Shown here: positions 50,154 through 59,940 of the stretch, piece by piece
Layout: every line of letters starts with the position of its first letter
Numbering within the stretch: position 1 is the first letter of the stretch
DNA from: Edwardsiella tarda ATCC 15947 = NBRC 105688
Lineage (GTDB): Bacteria > Pseudomonadota > Gammaproteobacteria > Enterobacterales > Enterobacteriaceae
Direction: 5' to 3'
DNA: 64,000 bases
Assembly: GCF_003113495.2 (NCBI RefSeq)
Contig: NZ_CP084506.1
Coordinates: forward strand, 62,001 to 126,000
Position numbers and translations under genes: made by a program
Notes under the pieces: generated by a model
Told to the model about the DNA's origin: nothing
Database searches by the model: none
The model's input: the letters and a program-made list of their open reading frames with translations, nothing else

Positions 50154-50918
50154 ATGAAACTTTGCTGTGATGAATGTTGTGCGATAGTTTTAACAGAAAG
50201 TGATGTGAATGTCAGGTTTAGTGAGGGCGTACCCGTTAAGTTTAATGCTAATCATTTGATGTTGATCTCTGTGGAGAATGATGCAATAGACTTTTCGCTA
50301 CTAGAGCCAGCTTATGTGCTTTATATTACTAGAGATTTGATAAAAGATTATCTGCACTTTTTGAAAAAAGATCTGACCAGTTATGCTCCGATATCACGTA
50401 ATTTCCCACCCTACATGATGGAGCCTTGCCGAACACCCTATGTATTCAAAGAAGCGGCACGCCATTCGGTGATGCGGGATACTGATGAGATCGAGTATGA
50501 ACGCAAGCGTTCGTTGACATTTGCCGCACTATCCATCTTCCTTAACAATAAGAATTTTATTCCATTTTTAATGAGGATGGTGCGGAACAATATTAGCGCA
50601 AATGTCTACAATATTATTCAAAGTGATATCAACAAGACCTGGAGCCTGACGACGGTGGCGAGTTGTCTATGCTTGAGTCCCAGCTCATTAAAGAAAAAAC
50701 TAAAAAATGAGCAGACCAGTTACAGTAAAATTGTCACCGATTGCCGCATGCGCTATGCAGTAGAGCAGTTATTAGTCTTCAATAAGAATATCTCACAAGT
50801 TTCAGCCTTATGTGGCTATAGTAGTACCTCTTATTTTATTTCGGTATTTAAGGAATATTACGGAATGACGCCGTTAAATTATGTGCATCGTTATCGTGAT
50901 GGTGCCATGTTATCCTAG
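50154..50918 (+). CDS. AraC-family transcriptional regulator
   Basis: This 254-aa regulator has two C-terminal HTH motifs: WSLTTVASCLCLSPSSLKKK near residue 165 and ISQVSALCGYSSTSYFISVF near 215, with YYGMTPLNYVHRYR after. The N-terminal part has several cysteines (CCDECCAIVL at residues 3-12) and no sugar-binding signature. It resembles the virulence and acid-resistance regulators of the AdiY/GadX type more than sugar regulators. The start at 50154 has AGGA at 50142-50145. The AT-rich gene suggests transfer. Its targets are not evident. Confidence 0.85.
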   Translation: MKLCCDECCAIVLTESDVNVRFSEGVPVKFNANHLMLISVENDAIDFSLLEPAYVLYITRDLIKDYLHFLKKDLTSYAPISRNFPPYMMEPCRTPYVFKEAARHSVMRDTDEIEYERKRSLTFAALSIFLNNKNFIPFLMRMVRNNISANVYNIIQSDINKTWSLTTVASCLCLSPSSLKKKLKNEQTSYSKIVTDCRMRYAVEQLLVFNKNISQVSALCGYSSTSYFISVFKEYYGMTPLNYVHRYRDGAMLS

Positions 50919-51238
50919 TCTCTACGATAGCACGCGTCGCTAGCTGGCGTTGTTTGACACGGATGTCGTCACATTCCCCCCGAGCATGTTTGCTCTCTTC
51001 TACCGCTCATATCAGTAGTCTTTTGCTACCTTATCCGTTACGGTCATGGGCCCATTCTTATCCTAGTTATCTCTTATGCTCCATGGAGCGTAAGACATGT
51101 TATCGTCGGATTTTTAACGAGAAAAGCAGTTCAGTACTAAAAAGGTCGCTGAGGATAAGGTATGGTAACCGGCTCTTGTACCGTGTACCTGTGATGACAC
51201 GGTGGCGTTCCATATTGTGTAGGTAGGGAGGGGAGTCG
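50919..51238. other. Gap before idi
   Basis: About 320 bases without a supported gene. A GGGAGGGGAG purine stretch just before idi is its ribosome site. Confidence 0.4.
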
Positions 51239-51769
51239 GTGATTGAAGTCGTTTTGGTTGATCAGCAGGATAAGCCGCTAGGACGGATGGAGAAGCTGGC
51301 GGCACACCGTGAGGGGCGCCTGCACCGAGCCCTGTCGGTTTATCTCTTCAATGCGCGAGGCGAACTGTTGCTGCAACGGCGCGCCGCCGATAAATACCAT
51401 GCCGGTGGGCAATGGAGTAACACCTGTTGTAGCCATCCGTTGCCAGGGGAAGCGAACGACCAGGCCGCGATGCGCCGTTTGCAGGAAGAGATGGGGATGC
51501 AATGTGCGCTCGACCCGGCCTTAACGTTGTATTACCGCGTAGATGTGGGGCAAGGGTTGACCGAGCATGAGTTGACTCATGTGTTTGTAGGGCGTAGCGA
51601 GCAGAATCCACAGCTCAATCCGGCAGAGGTTGATGCCTTTGCGTGGCGCGCGCCTGAGCAGATCCTACAACATATGGCTCAGCAGCCGGATTATTACACA
51701 CCCTGGTTTCGTGTCTGCCTACCGCAAGTCTTACAGCATCTTGCCGCGTGTCCGCGTGAAGTGGTATAG
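51239..51769 (+). CDS. idi: Isopentenyl-diphosphate isomerase (type 1)
   Basis: It interconverts isopentenyl and dimethylallyl diphosphate for isoprenoid synthesis. It is 176 aa from a GTG at 51239. The active-site Cys is in SNTCCSHP near residue 62, and the glutamate in EHELTHVFVG near 110; the Nudix-like core LQEEMGM is present. E. coli Idi is 182 aa. No operon partner is near. Confidence 0.94.
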   Translation: MIEVVLVDQQDKPLGRMEKLAAHREGRLHRALSVYLFNARGELLLQRRAADKYHAGGQWSNTCCSHPLPGEANDQAAMRRLQEEMGMQCALDPALTLYYRVDVGQGLTEHELTHVFVGRSEQNPQLNPAEVDAFAWRAPEQILQHMAQQPDYYTPWFRVCLPQVLQHLAACPREVV

Positions 51770-52072
51770 GGTCGATATCACGGATAGTGATAAGCATGAG
51801 GCCATGTACCGTGTCGGATGACTCGCGGGTATCGCGCTGGCTCCCCCTGCCGGCGCTTAGCGTATCGGCGAACCACGTATCTGATTGATTCGTTATGAAC
51901 CTCCCTCGATGATCCGCGCTCTGCTAAATGATATTTAGGCTACCTCTTTCCATATACCGCTATCGTGTAGGCAGCATATTTTTCCCCGATGCTTGGTGGT
52001 AGTCTGGCACGAGTAGGGAGGGGCTGCATCTGACTCCCTGTCTTAATGCTGAAAGCCTGGGTTGGAGGACGT
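51770..52072. other. Gap between idi and proC
   Basis: About 300 bases with no supported gene. Confidence 0.4.
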
Positions 52073-52882
52073 ATGGAGCAAAAAATCGGTTTTATCGGCT
52101 GTGGCAACATGGGCCGGGCTATTCTCGGGGGGCTACTCGCTAGCCAGTATGCGCAGGCGCAAGATATTTGGGTGTATAACCGCACCGCAGATAGCGTCAG
52201 AGCCATTGTCGATGAATATGGCGTAAAGGCGGCAGCGAATGCCCAGGCGCTGGCGGCCGAGGTGGATATCGTGGTGTTGGGCGTGAAGCCTAATGGTATG
52301 GTCGCCCTATTGAGTGAGATTAAGGCATCGTTGCGCCCCGAGACCATCGTCGTCTCCATCGCGGCGGGCGTGACACTAGACACCCTACAAGCGGGGCTAG
52401 CGGCGCAGCAAAAGGTGGTGCGGGTGATGCCGAATACCCCCTCGTTGGTCAATGCGGGCATGTCTTCGGTGACCCCGAATAGCCGTGTCAGCGCCGAGGA
52501 GTGTGCACGCATCGTCACCCTCTTTCGCAGCTTTGGGCGTGCGGAGGTGGTGCCTGAGGGGTTGATCCATGCGGTCGTCGGCGTGAGTGGTTCGGCTCCA
52601 GCCTATGTCTTTATGTTTATCGAAGCGATGGCGGATGCGGCAGTACAGGCAGGGATGCCACGTGCCCAGGCCTATCAGTTTGCCGCCCAGGCGGTGATGG
52701 GGGCGGCAAAGATGGTGCTGGAGACGGGTACGCATCCTGCTGAATTAAAAGATATGGTCTGTTCCCCCGCGGGTACCACCATCGAGGCGGTCGCGGCATT
52801 AGAAGAGAAGGGGATGCGGGCAGCGGTAATTGAAGCGATCGGCCGTTGTATCGCTAAGTCAGAGGCGATGAGTCGCCGCTAA
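52073..52882 (+). CDS. proC: Pyrroline-5-carboxylate reductase
   Basis: It carries out the last step of proline synthesis. It is 269 aa, the E. coli length. The NAD(P) loop is IGFIGCGNMGRAIL at the start; GVSGSAPAYVFMFIEAMADA and MVCSPAGTTIEAVAAL are the C-terminal dimer and active-site blocks. The ATG at 52073 follows GGAGG; a frame upstream to 52046 is not conserved. Confidence 0.97.
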   Translation: MEQKIGFIGCGNMGRAILGGLLASQYAQAQDIWVYNRTADSVRAIVDEYGVKAAANAQALAAEVDIVVLGVKPNGMVALLSEIKASLRPETIVVSIAAGVTLDTLQAGLAAQQKVVRVMPNTPSLVNAGMSSVTPNSRVSAEECARIVTLFRSFGRAEVVPEGLIHAVVGVSGSAPAYVFMFIEAMADAAVQAGMPRAQAYQFAAQAVMGAAKMVLETGTHPAELKDMVCSPAGTTIEAVAALEEKGMRAAVIEAIGRCIAKSEAMSRR

Positions 52883-53085
52883 GTCCCCGCGTACTCCTCG
52901 GTCTGCGCCGTCCTGATGCGGCGGCGCAAATTTCCCTGTGATGGCCAGAAGGCTCACATCACACATCACATTATGTGATCTGGCTCAAGTTTCTCTCTTG
53001 CTGACCGATAACGTGAACGTCGACCTCACGGTAGACCGGCTGAGGGATGATCCCATGCCGAAGCGTTATTTACAGGGAATAATTG

Positions 53086-54642
53086 ATGAATCAACGTATA
53101 ACAGTGCGTGGCGGATTATTAGTCATAATCTGCACTTATACCTTATTACTGCTCTTTATCAGCAGCATGGGAATTTATTTTTTACGTCAGAGTAATCATT
53201 CTCTGGCGGTCGTTAATCAGTTGCAGGCGGATGAACTGGGGCCGCTTTCAACCGGGTTTAGCGCTACGCTTCGTGCACGCTCCGCCGCCGCCGTTGCGGC
53301 GCGGCAGTTGACGCTAGCACACACGGCCGATGCCGATGCCAGTCGCCAGACGGCGGAGGGATTGATTGCCGAGTCTGATCAGATCATGGCGCAGTTCTCT
53401 GCCTTGAAAAAGGTCACTGCCGAGGGGCAGCGCCTGAGCTCGCGTGTGGAGCAGAGTTACAAAGCTTACATTCATGACGGTTTGCGCCCGATGGTACAGG
53501 CATTGGCGCAACAGAACTTGGATGCCTATTACGGTTTTCTAGAGAATCAGGTCAGTCAGCACTCGACGGAATACGATCGCGACCTGCGTGAGTTTCGTCA
53601 GTTTGCCGATAGGTTAGGGCGAGAGGCGCTGCAAAAGGCCGACCAAGATTACCAACGGGCGATGACGCTGATCATCTCAGCCTGCCTGCTGCTGCTGGGA
53701 ATGGGCGTCTTCTGTTGGTTTGCGCTGCGTCGCATCATCCTACAACCGTTGACGCAATTGGATGAGCATGTGGGGGAGATTGCGAATGGGGATCTGGCTC
53801 GTTCGTTGACGTTGAGTGGTCGCTCCGAGATAGCCCTGCTCGGGCAGAAATTGACGCAGATGCAGCGGGCGTTGGCCGGCACGGTACGTCGTGTGCGGGA
53901 TGCCAGCGAGCAGGTTGATGTGGGGGCGCGCGAGTTGCGAGCCGGCAACAGTGATCTCTCGCAGCGTACTGAGGAGCTGGCGGCGTCACTCGAAGAGACG
54001 GCAGCCAGTATGGAGCAGTTGACGGCCACGGTACGCCAGAATGCGGCGAATGCCGAGCAGGCGAATCTGCTAGCCGATGGGGTCTCTAATAGCGCCAATC
54101 ATGGTGCGGCCATCGTCAATGAAGCGATCGTCGGGATGCGGAGTATTTCCCAGAGCTCGCAGAAGATTGCCGACATTATCAGCGTGATCGACGGTATTGC
54201 CTTCCAGACCAATATCCTGGCGCTGAATGCTGCCGTTGAGGCGGCGCGTGCCGGTGAGCAGGGGCGTGGCTTTGCGGTGGTAGCGGGTGAAGTCCGTAAC
54301 CTGGCGCAGCGCAGTGCCCAGTCGGCGAAGGAGATCAAGCAGTTGATCGAAGAGTCGGTCCATCAGGTAGGCGAGGGAGAGCGACGCGTCAGTGCCGCAG
54401 CGGATACCATGGCGAAGATCTCCGGCGAGGTGGCGCGCGTCACGGCCTTGATGTCGGAGATCTCCTGCGCCTCTCAGGAGCAGAGTCGCGGCATCGAGCA
54501 GGTCAACCAGGCGATTGCTCAGATGGATCAGGTGGCGCAGCAAAACGCCGCATTGGTGGAAGAATCGACCGCTGCGACCGCCTCGTTGGAGACGCAGAGT
54601 GAACAGCTGATGCAGAGCATGGCGACGTTCAAGCTGGTGTAA
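53086..54642 (+). CDS. Methyl-accepting chemotaxis protein
   Basis: The 518-aa chemoreceptor starts at 53086 after AGGGA. Membrane helix 1 lies at about 10-30, a four-helix periplasmic ligand domain of Tar type at about 35-190, membrane helix 2 at about 190-210, HAMP at 212-265 ([20 protein letters not shown]), and the signalling hairpin [16 protein letters not shown] near 375. There is no C-terminal NWETF pentapeptide, so CheR/CheB tethering is not seen. The ligand is unknown. Confidence 0.95.
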   Translation: MNQRITVRGGLLVIICTYTLLLLFISSMGIYFLRQSNHSLAVVNQLQADELGPLSTGFSATLRARSAAAVAARQLTLAHTADADASRQTAEGLIAESDQIMAQFSALKKVTAEGQRLSSRVEQSYKAYIHDGLRPMVQALAQQNLDAYYGFLENQVSQHSTEYDRDLREFRQFADRLGREALQKADQDYQRAMTLIISACLLLLGMGVFCWFALRRIILQPLTQLDEHVGEIANGDLARSLTLSGRSEIALLGQKLTQMQRALAGTVRRVRDASEQVDVGARELRAGNSDLSQRTEELAASLEETAASMEQLTATVRQNAANAEQANLLADGVSNSANHGAAIVNEAIVGMRSISQSSQKIADIISVIDGIAFQTNILALNAAVEAARAGEQGRGFAVVAGEVRNLAQRSAQSAKEIKQLIEESVHQVGEGERRVSAAADTMAKISGEVARVTALMSEISCASQEQSRGIEQVNQAIAQMDQVAQQNAALVEESTAATASLETQSEQLMQSMATFKLV

Positions 54643-54725
54643 GCGCTGGGACGGCGGGCACAGTTACGGGATGTGGCCGAATATGTGTATAATTCGCACA
54701 CTGTTGTTGCCCGCCGGAGCTGACT

Positions 54726-55316
54726 ATGACCTATCGCATTGCCTTTATCGACGATCACTATATCGTTCGGTCCGGCTTCGTCCAGTTGCTGTCGCTGGAG
54801 GAGGATATGGCGGTCGTGGGTGAGTTTAGTTCGGCGGCGGAGGCGCGAGCGGGTCTACCGGGATTAGATGTGCATGTCTGTATCTGCGATATCTCGATGC
54901 CGGATGAGAGTGGCTTAGATCTCTTGGCCGATCTGCCCTCAGGCTTAGCGGTGATCATGCTGTCGATGCATGATAACGCGGCGCTGGTGGAGCTGGCGCT
55001 CGATCGTGGGGCGCGAGGGTTCCTCTCTAAACGCTGCCGTCCTGAGGATTTGGCCAGCGCAGTGCGTACCGTTGCACAGGGCGGCGTCTATCTGATGCCG
55101 GAGATCGCGCAACAGTTGGCGCGGACGCGCATCGATCCGTTGACGCGTCGGGAGCGTGAAGTGGCGATGATGCTGGCTCAGGGGCTTGAGGTGCGAGAGG
55201 TCGCCGAACGCCTCGGCCTGTCGCCCAAGACTGTCCATGTCCATCGTGCCAATCTCTTCGTCAAACTTGGGGTCAACAACAACGTCGAACTGGCACATCG
55301 CCTGTTGGGGCAGTGA
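54726..55316 (+). CDS. uhpA: Response regulator UhpA
   Basis: UhpA activates hexose-phosphate transport when phosphorylated by UhpB. It is 196 aa. The phospho-acceptor is Asp55 in [13 protein letters not shown], the acidic pair is DD at 9-10, and the LuxR-type HTH is [20 protein letters not shown] near 160. It overlaps uhpB by one base (TGATG). TATAAT at 54688-54693 may be its -10. Confidence 0.95.
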   Translation: MTYRIAFIDDHYIVRSGFVQLLSLEEDMAVVGEFSSAAEARAGLPGLDVHVCICDISMPDESGLDLLADLPSGLAVIMLSMHDNAALVELALDRGARGFLSKRCRPEDLASAVRTVAQGGVYLMPEIAQQLARTRIDPLTRREREVAMMLAQGLEVREVAERLGLSPKTVHVHRANLFVKLGVNNNVELAHRLLGQ

Positions 55317-56848
55317 TGCAACACCTGATCTCGACCCTGGCTATCTTCTTTTGCTACACCATCGCCGGCTTTTGCCTATGGGCCATCGGATCGGCACTGG
55401 TGGTCATGCCTGTCGAAGCCCTGCTGCTTTTCCCCTTTGGCCTGCGTATGGGCATCCTATTACAGACTCCGCCGCGTTACTGGCCTGGGATCGTCGCGGG
55501 CGATGTGGCGCTCCAGCTCTTCTTAGCGAATCAACTCGGCATGGGCGACTGGCTGGGCGCGACGCTGCTTGGTCTGCTGTCGTGCCTGGTATTAGCCTGG
55601 GGGGCGGGGGCATGGTTACGTCATCAGCAAAGTCAGGGGGCCGAGTGGCGCTGGCCGTTGCAGCAGGGCGGGGTGGTGGCACTGGCAGCGCTCTTGCAGG
55701 CGCTACTCTGGTCATTGGTGTGCGACGCCATGCCTGGACCGACGCTGCTGCTGGGACTCTGTGGCGGCTTGACGGTGGCACCGACCTGCCTGTTGATCTG
55801 GCACTACCTGGCACAACAGAGTTGGCTGCCGCTGATGCCCGGAATCCTGCATCGTCCGGTGAATTTACGCCTGCGCCATATCGGTGCCTACCTACTGTTA
55901 TTCGCATTGAGTCTCTGGCTACAGCATCTGGCACAACATGCTGAGTTGCGTCGTTTTGTCCCCTTCTGTCTAGCGATCCCGATCGTCTTTATGTCCTACC
56001 GTTATGGGTGGCAGGGGGCATTGCTGGCGACCCTGCTCAATGGTGTGGTGTTGATTGCGACAGAACCGCAGGGCGTGGCGCCGCACCGCGATCTGTTGCT
56101 CTCTCTATTGGCGCAGAGCCTGACTGGCATGCTGTTGGGCGCAGGGATCGAGCGCCAACGCGATCTGAACCGCCAGCTGAGCCAGCGTCTGGAGGAGAAC
56201 CGTTCGCTGGCGCGCTCGTTGGTGATGGCGCAGGAGACAACTCGACGGGAGATCGCACGCGAACTACATGACGAGGTCGGCCAGACCATCACCGTGATCC
56301 GTACCCAGGCGGGTATCATTCGCCGTTTGAGCGACGAGCCGCGCCTGTTGGCCAGTGCGGAGGCGATAGAGAATTACGCCCTGCGGGTCTACGACGGGGT
56401 ACATGAGCTGTTGGCTCAATTATGGCCAGCCTCGCTGAGCAATCTGCCGTTGGCGGCGGCGTTGGCGGCGTTGCTGCGAGACCTGCTGCCACCCGATCAG
56501 GGGATAACGACGCGGCTGGATTGGCGTATCGATGAGTCAGTCCTGGACGACACGCTGAAAATCACCCTGTATCGCCTGTGCCAAGAAGGGGTCACCAATG
56601 CTTGTCGTCACGCGCATCCCAGCCATATCGAGGTGCATGGCTGGCAAGATGTGGCGGGATTGTTGCATGTGACTATCTGCGATGATGGCTGCGGCATCGA
56701 TCTGGTGAATCTGACGCCGGGCTATGGGTTGCGTGGCTTGCGTGAACGCATCTGCGCCATGGGCGGCGAACTCCAGCTGGAAAGCGCGCAAGGGACGCGA
56801 TTGGCTGTGATCTTGCCCGCAGTTTTATCTGCAGAGTGTGCTAACTAA
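55316..56848 (+). CDS. uhpB: Sensor kinase UhpB
   Basis: This membrane histidine kinase responds to external glucose 6-phosphate through UhpC. It is 510 aa. About eight N-terminal helices (1-280, MASE1 type) precede the kinase; the phospho-His is in IARELHDEVGQTITVIRTQ near 320, HPK7 family, and the ATPase boxes follow (CDDGCGIDLVN, GYGLRGLRERI). The ATG at 55316 overlaps the uhpA stop. The gap to uhpC is 105 bases. Confidence 0.94.
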   Translation: MQHLISTLAIFFCYTIAGFCLWAIGSALVVMPVEALLLFPFGLRMGILLQTPPRYWPGIVAGDVALQLFLANQLGMGDWLGATLLGLLSCLVLAWGAGAWLRHQQSQGAEWRWPLQQGGVVALAALLQALLWSLVCDAMPGPTLLLGLCGGLTVAPTCLLIWHYLAQQSWLPLMPGILHRPVNLRLRHIGAYLLLFALSLWLQHLAQHAELRRFVPFCLAIPIVFMSYRYGWQGALLATLLNGVVLIATEPQGVAPHRDLLLSLLAQSLTGMLLGAGIERQRDLNRQLSQRLEENRSLARSLVMAQETTRREIARELHDEVGQTITVIRTQAGIIRRLSDEPRLLASAEAIENYALRVYDGVHELLAQLWPASLSNLPLAAALAALLRDLLPPDQGITTRLDWRIDESVLDDTLKITLYRLCQEGVTNACRHAHPSHIEVHGWQDVAGLLHVTICDDGCGIDLVNLTPGYGLRGLRERICAMGGELQLESAQGTRLAVILPAVLSAECAN

Positions 56849-56953
56849 GAGTTTTTCCTAACGACGCCAGGGGATTTGTATTAGTTATCCCGCGCGTGTA
56901 CATCGCAACATAGCGGCTACAACGATGAGTTTCCACGCACGAGGTATTTTCCC

Positions 56954-58300
56954 ATGTGGTTTTTCCTGAAAAGCCGCGCCGACGCGCCCGAGATCCAGGA
57001 TCGCGCCAAGGTTGACGCAACCTATAAATATTGGCGTATCCAACTGATGTGGGTGATGTACGTCGGTTATGCTGCCTTCTACTTTACTCGCAAAAGCTTC
57101 AACTTCATCATGCCGGAAATGATCAGCGATCTGGGACTGAGTATGTCCGATATCGGCATCATGGGGACGCTGTTCTACATCACCTACGGCTGTTCTAAAT
57201 TTATCTCCGGGATGATCAGTGACCGCTCTAACCCGCGTTATTTTATGGGGTTAGGGCTGATCATGACCGGGATTATCAACATCATCTTCGGCATGAGCTC
57301 CTCGCTGATGGTGCTGGGGGCGCTATGGATGGTGAACGCCTTCTTCCAAGGTTGGGGCTGGCCGCCGTGCTCTAAGATTCTGACCAGTTGGTACTCGCGG
57401 GCTGAGCGTGGTAGTTGGTGGGCCATTTGGAATACCTCGCATAACGTCGGCGGTGCGCTGATTCCGTTGCTGGTGGGTTTTATCTCCCTGCATTTCAGCT
57501 GGCGTTACGGCATGATCATCCCGGGGATTATCGGGATTGTACTGGGTGTGCTGATGTGCTGGCGCCTGCGCGATAAGCCGGTCACCATGGGGCTGCCGAG
57601 TGTGGGTAAGTGGCGTGATGATGCCCTAGAGTTGGTACAAGAGTCCGAAGGTCAGGGGCTGTCCAACAAGGAGATCATTAAGCGCTATGTGCTGACCAAC
57701 AAATATATCTGGCTGTTGGCTGTCTCTTACGTGCTGGTTTACATCGTGCGTACGGCGATTAACGACTGGGGGAACCTGTATCTGACTCAGACGAAAGGCT
57801 ACTCGCTGATGACCGCCAACTCGGCGTTGTCGTTGTTCGAGGTGGGCGGCTTTATCGGTTCACTGGTCGCGGGTTGGGGCTCCGACAAGTTATTCCGGGG
57901 TAACCGTGGCCCGATGAACCTGATCTTTGCCATTGGTATCTTCCTGTCCGTAGCCGCTCTCTGGTTGATGCCGGGTGGGAGCTATGCCCTCCAGGCTGCC
58001 TGTTTCTTCTCTATCGGCTTCTTTATCTTTGGGCCGCAGATGCTGATCGGCATGGCCGCGGCGGAGTGTTCCCATAAAGATGCGGCCGGGGCCGCTACCG
58101 GATTCGTCGGTCTGTTCGCTTACCTCGGTGCCGCGCTCTCGGGCTATCCGATCGCTCGTGTGATGGAAGTGTGGCATTGGAATGGCTTTTTCGTGGTCAT
58201 TTCCGTGGCGGCTTGCTTGTCTGCCCTATTTTTACTGCCTTTCCTGCGTGCCCAGCAGGCGGATAATGGCGTCGGACAGTCGGCGCAGGCGAATGCCTGA
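56954..58300 (+). CDS. uhpC: UhpC-type sensor/transport protein of the OPA family
   Basis: This 448-aa organophosphate antiporter homologue is closer to E. coli UhpC (439 aa) than to Uhp[36 protein letters not shown] and [20 protein letters not shown] all match UhpC. In E. coli, UhpC senses external glucose 6-phosphate and UhpT carries it. No uhpT follows here: the next features are a terminator and tRNA genes. The 105-base gap before it, in contrast to close packing in E. coli, could hold its own promoter. It may be a sensor only or may also transport. Confidence 0.88.
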   Translation: MWFFLKSRADAPEIQDRAKVDATYKYWRIQLMWVMYVGYAAFYFTRKSFNFIMPEMISDLGLSMSDIGIMGTLFYITYGCSKFISGMISDRSNPRYFMGLGLIMTGIINIIFGMSSSLMVLGALWMVNAFFQGWGWPPCSKILTSWYSRAERGSWWAIWNTSHNVGGALIPLLVGFISLHFSWRYGMIIPGIIGIVLGVLMCWRLRDKPVTMGLPSVGKWRDDALELVQESEGQGLSNKEIIKRYVLTNKYIWLLAVSYVLVYIVRTAINDWGNLYLTQTKGYSLMTANSALSLFEVGGFIGSLVAGWGSDKLFRGNRGPMNLIFAIGIFLSVAALWLMPGGSYALQAACFFSIGFFIFGPQMLIGMAAAECSHKDAAGAATGFVGLFAYLGAALSGYPIARVMEVWHWNGFFVVISVAACLSALFLLPFLRAQQADNGVGQSAQANA

Positions 58301-58318
58301 CCGCTCGATATCGTCGGA

Positions 58319-58347
58319 AAAAAAGCATGGCTTCGGCCATGCTTTTT
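58319..58347. terminator. Terminator after uhpC
   Basis: AAAAAGCATGGC, UUCG-type tetraloop, GCCATGCTTTTT. The flanking A and T runs allow either direction. Confidence 0.88.
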
Positions 58348-58453
58348 GCTATTGGGATGGTGAGAATAAGGGCAAAAATACCGCCGATGAGCGAGATTTC
58401 ACGCATGATGGCCGATTTTCTCGGCAAACGGCAAAAGTAATGCAAAAAGAGGG

Positions 58454-58482
58454 TTGACGCGCTGAACGCTGAGCAGTAACAT
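58454..58482 (+). promoter_or_regulatory. Promoter of the first tRNA-Pro copy
   Basis: TTGACG (58454-58459), 17-base spacer, TAACAT (58477-58482), then a GC-rich discriminator. Confidence 0.8.
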
Positions 58483-58494
58483 GCGCTCCGCATT

Positions 58495-58571
58495 CGGCGA
58501 GTAGCGCAGCCTGGTAGCGCAACACGTTCGGGACGTGTGGGTCGGAGGTTCGAATCCTCTCTCGCCGACCA
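58495..58571 (+). tRNA. proK: tRNA-Pro (anticodon CGG), copy 1
   Basis: A 77-base gene with the anticodon loop TTCGGGA (anticodon CGG), T-arm GGTTCGAATCC and encoded CCA at 58569-58571. It matches E. coli proK closely; proK lies near dppA in E. coli too. Confidence 0.97.
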
Positions 58572-58581
58572 AATTCCTGAG

Positions 58582-58609
58582 AAACCCAGCCCTTATGGCT
58601 GGGTTTTTT
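58582..58609 (+). terminator. Terminator of tRNA-Pro copy 1
   Basis: AACCCAGCC, loop, GGCTGGGTT and six T. Confidence 0.9.
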
Positions 58610-58669
58610 GCGTTATGCGCCGTTTACACCCGGTGGAGTAAAAGCCGGACCTACATTCTCCTTAAGGTG

Positions 58670-58698
58670 TTGACGCCGTTGCATGCTAGCAGTAACAT
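58670..58698 (+). promoter_or_regulatory. Promoter of the second tRNA-Pro copy
   Basis: TTGACG (58670-58675), 17-base spacer, TAACAT (58693-58698), the same elements as in copy 1. Confidence 0.8.
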
Positions 58699-58710
58699 GC
58701 GCTCCGCATT

Positions 58711-58787
58711 CGGCGAGTAGCGCAGCCTGGTAGCGCAACACGTTCGGGACGTGTGGGTCGGAGGTTCGAATCCTCTCTCGCCGACCA
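58711..58787 (+). tRNA. tRNA-Pro (anticodon CGG), copy 2
   Basis: Identical to copy 1 over 77 bases, including the CCA at 58785-58787. Confidence 0.97.
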
Positions 58788-58797
58788 AATTCCTGAG

Positions 58798-58826
58798 AAA
58801 CCCAGCCTTTATGGCTGGGTTTTTTG
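58798..58826 (+). terminator. Terminator of tRNA-Pro copy 2
   Basis: AACCCAGCC, loop TTTAT, GGCTGGGTT and T-tract. Confidence 0.9.
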
Positions 58827-58877
58827 CTTTAGGGCGCTCTGACCCTATCCGGCCGTAGCGCCGAGTCTGAGCCGCTG

Positions 58878-59375
58878 CTAGCTCTCTACCGTCTGGCGGA
58901 TAAACATCACACTACGGGGCGCCGCGATACGACGGTAATCTTCGCAGTTGAGGATCAGTGAACGCTCCAAGGTACCGGCGTTGAAGGCTAACTCATCGAA
59001 GCGGCTGAACAGTAATGGATCGGCGACCAGTAACAGGTCGGGATGTAGGCTAAAGGGGGGAATGGCGCCGAAGACACAATCGGTCAGCGCATTGACCTCT
59101 GCCGGACTCGCCAGCGAGGCGCGTGTCCCGCCGATACCGCGTGCCAAGGCGTTCAAATCGGCCTGTTGGTCGGCGGGAAGCACGGCTAATACGTGTTGCT
59201 TGATACCGTTCCCCTTAACGTGGCATACCAATGCCTTAGCCCCTTGACCAAGTTGTGTTCCGCGGATCTTCGCCACCTCTTCAGATTTTCCTGCGCTCGG
59301 ATGCTCGACGACACGATAACGCGCCGCATGGCTGTCCAGCAGCGCCTGTAATCGTTCAAATGTTGCCTGTGACAC
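58878..59375 (-). CDS. yeaK: YeaK-type aminoacyl-tRNA deacylase (YbaK/ProX superfamily)
   Basis: This 165-aa single-domain enzyme resembles E. coli YeaK, a family that hydrolyses mischarged aminoacyl-tRNA. RYRVVEHPSAGKSEEVAKIR lies near residue 20, the catalytic Lys region is GTQLGQGAKALVCHVKGNGI near 48, and CVFGAIPPFSLHPDLLLVAD near 110 is diagnostic. It starts at a GTG (59375) with AGGAG eight bases upstream; the frame is open to 59561 but residues there are not family-like. It lies beside two tRNA-Pro genes on the opposite strand, perhaps by chance. Confidence 0.88.
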   Translation of the reverse strand: MSQATFERLQALLDSHAARYRVVEHPSAGKSEEVAKIRGTQLGQGAKALVCHVKGNGIKQHVLAVLPADQQADLNALARGIGGTRASLASPAEVNALTDCVFGAIPPFSLHPDLLLVADPLLFSRFDELAFNAGTLERSLILNCEDYRRIAAPRSVMFIRQTVES

Positions 59376-59940
59376 CGTTTCTCTCCTTTTGATGACAATA
59401 GGCAGATGATAACGCCGCCAGCGTGTGACGCATGCGCATCGTCCCGCAAAAATGGCGATGACCAAGTTAGCGACCCGCCATCGACAGCATTTTTCCCTAT
59501 CGATATCCATCCTATCAGGGGAATTGGGCAGATATTCAGCGCTTGGGATAAATTTTTTCACCGTAGCGATCAGTGAAATCGGCTGGTAAGAATTTATTAC
59601 TTAGTGGAATTCGTTGTGCAGAAATATGGCGTACAAACTTTAATCTATAAATGCTGTTTATTTATTATCTTTTATATAAAAAAACTGATTGTTTATTAAT
59701 CGATAAATTGTTCCTGGTTATATTGACGCCAACCAGAACACTTGCGAAATTGAGGCGTATAAGGCGGGCAGCGCGCTTCGCGATACCCTTATTCACACAT
59801 CGATGGGCAGCTTGGCGAGTCGTTCCTCGCCGGGTTGTCGCACACCCGCCTTGGCCGAACAGGCCGCCTCCGGACGGATCGTAGAGAAAAAAACAGAGAT
59901 CTGCCGGTTCACACAACATCACAGTACGGAGTTCAACGTT
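59376..59940. promoter_or_regulatory. Control region of dpp and yeaK
   Basis: This 565-base region has no supported gene; AT-rich around 59590-59720. The dpp promoter and leader must lie here, the leader ending at a GcvB-like target. Confidence 0.4.
59910..59923 (+). promoter_or_regulatory. CA-rich element before dppA, probable GcvB sRNA target
   Basis: CACACAACATCACA lies just upstream of the GGAG ribosome site of dppA. In Salmonella and E. coli the GU-rich region of GcvB represses dppA by pairing with such an element. GcvB itself is not in the window. Confidence 0.6.

Larger units (their letters stand above)
58472..58827 (+). repeat. Tandem duplication of a tRNA-Pro unit (216-base period)
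   Basis: Upstream bases GCAGTAACATGCGCTCCGCA, the tRNA gene, and the terminator AAATTCCTGAGAAACCCAGC occur twice, 216 bases apart. Each copy keeps its own TTGACG / TAACAT promoter and terminator. The two tRNA genes are identical; the terminators differ by one base in the stem. Confidence 0.9.

Noticed and set aside
55404..55934. Minus-strand open frame opposite uhpB
   Set aside because: It is a composition-driven shadow of the GC-rich sensor gene.
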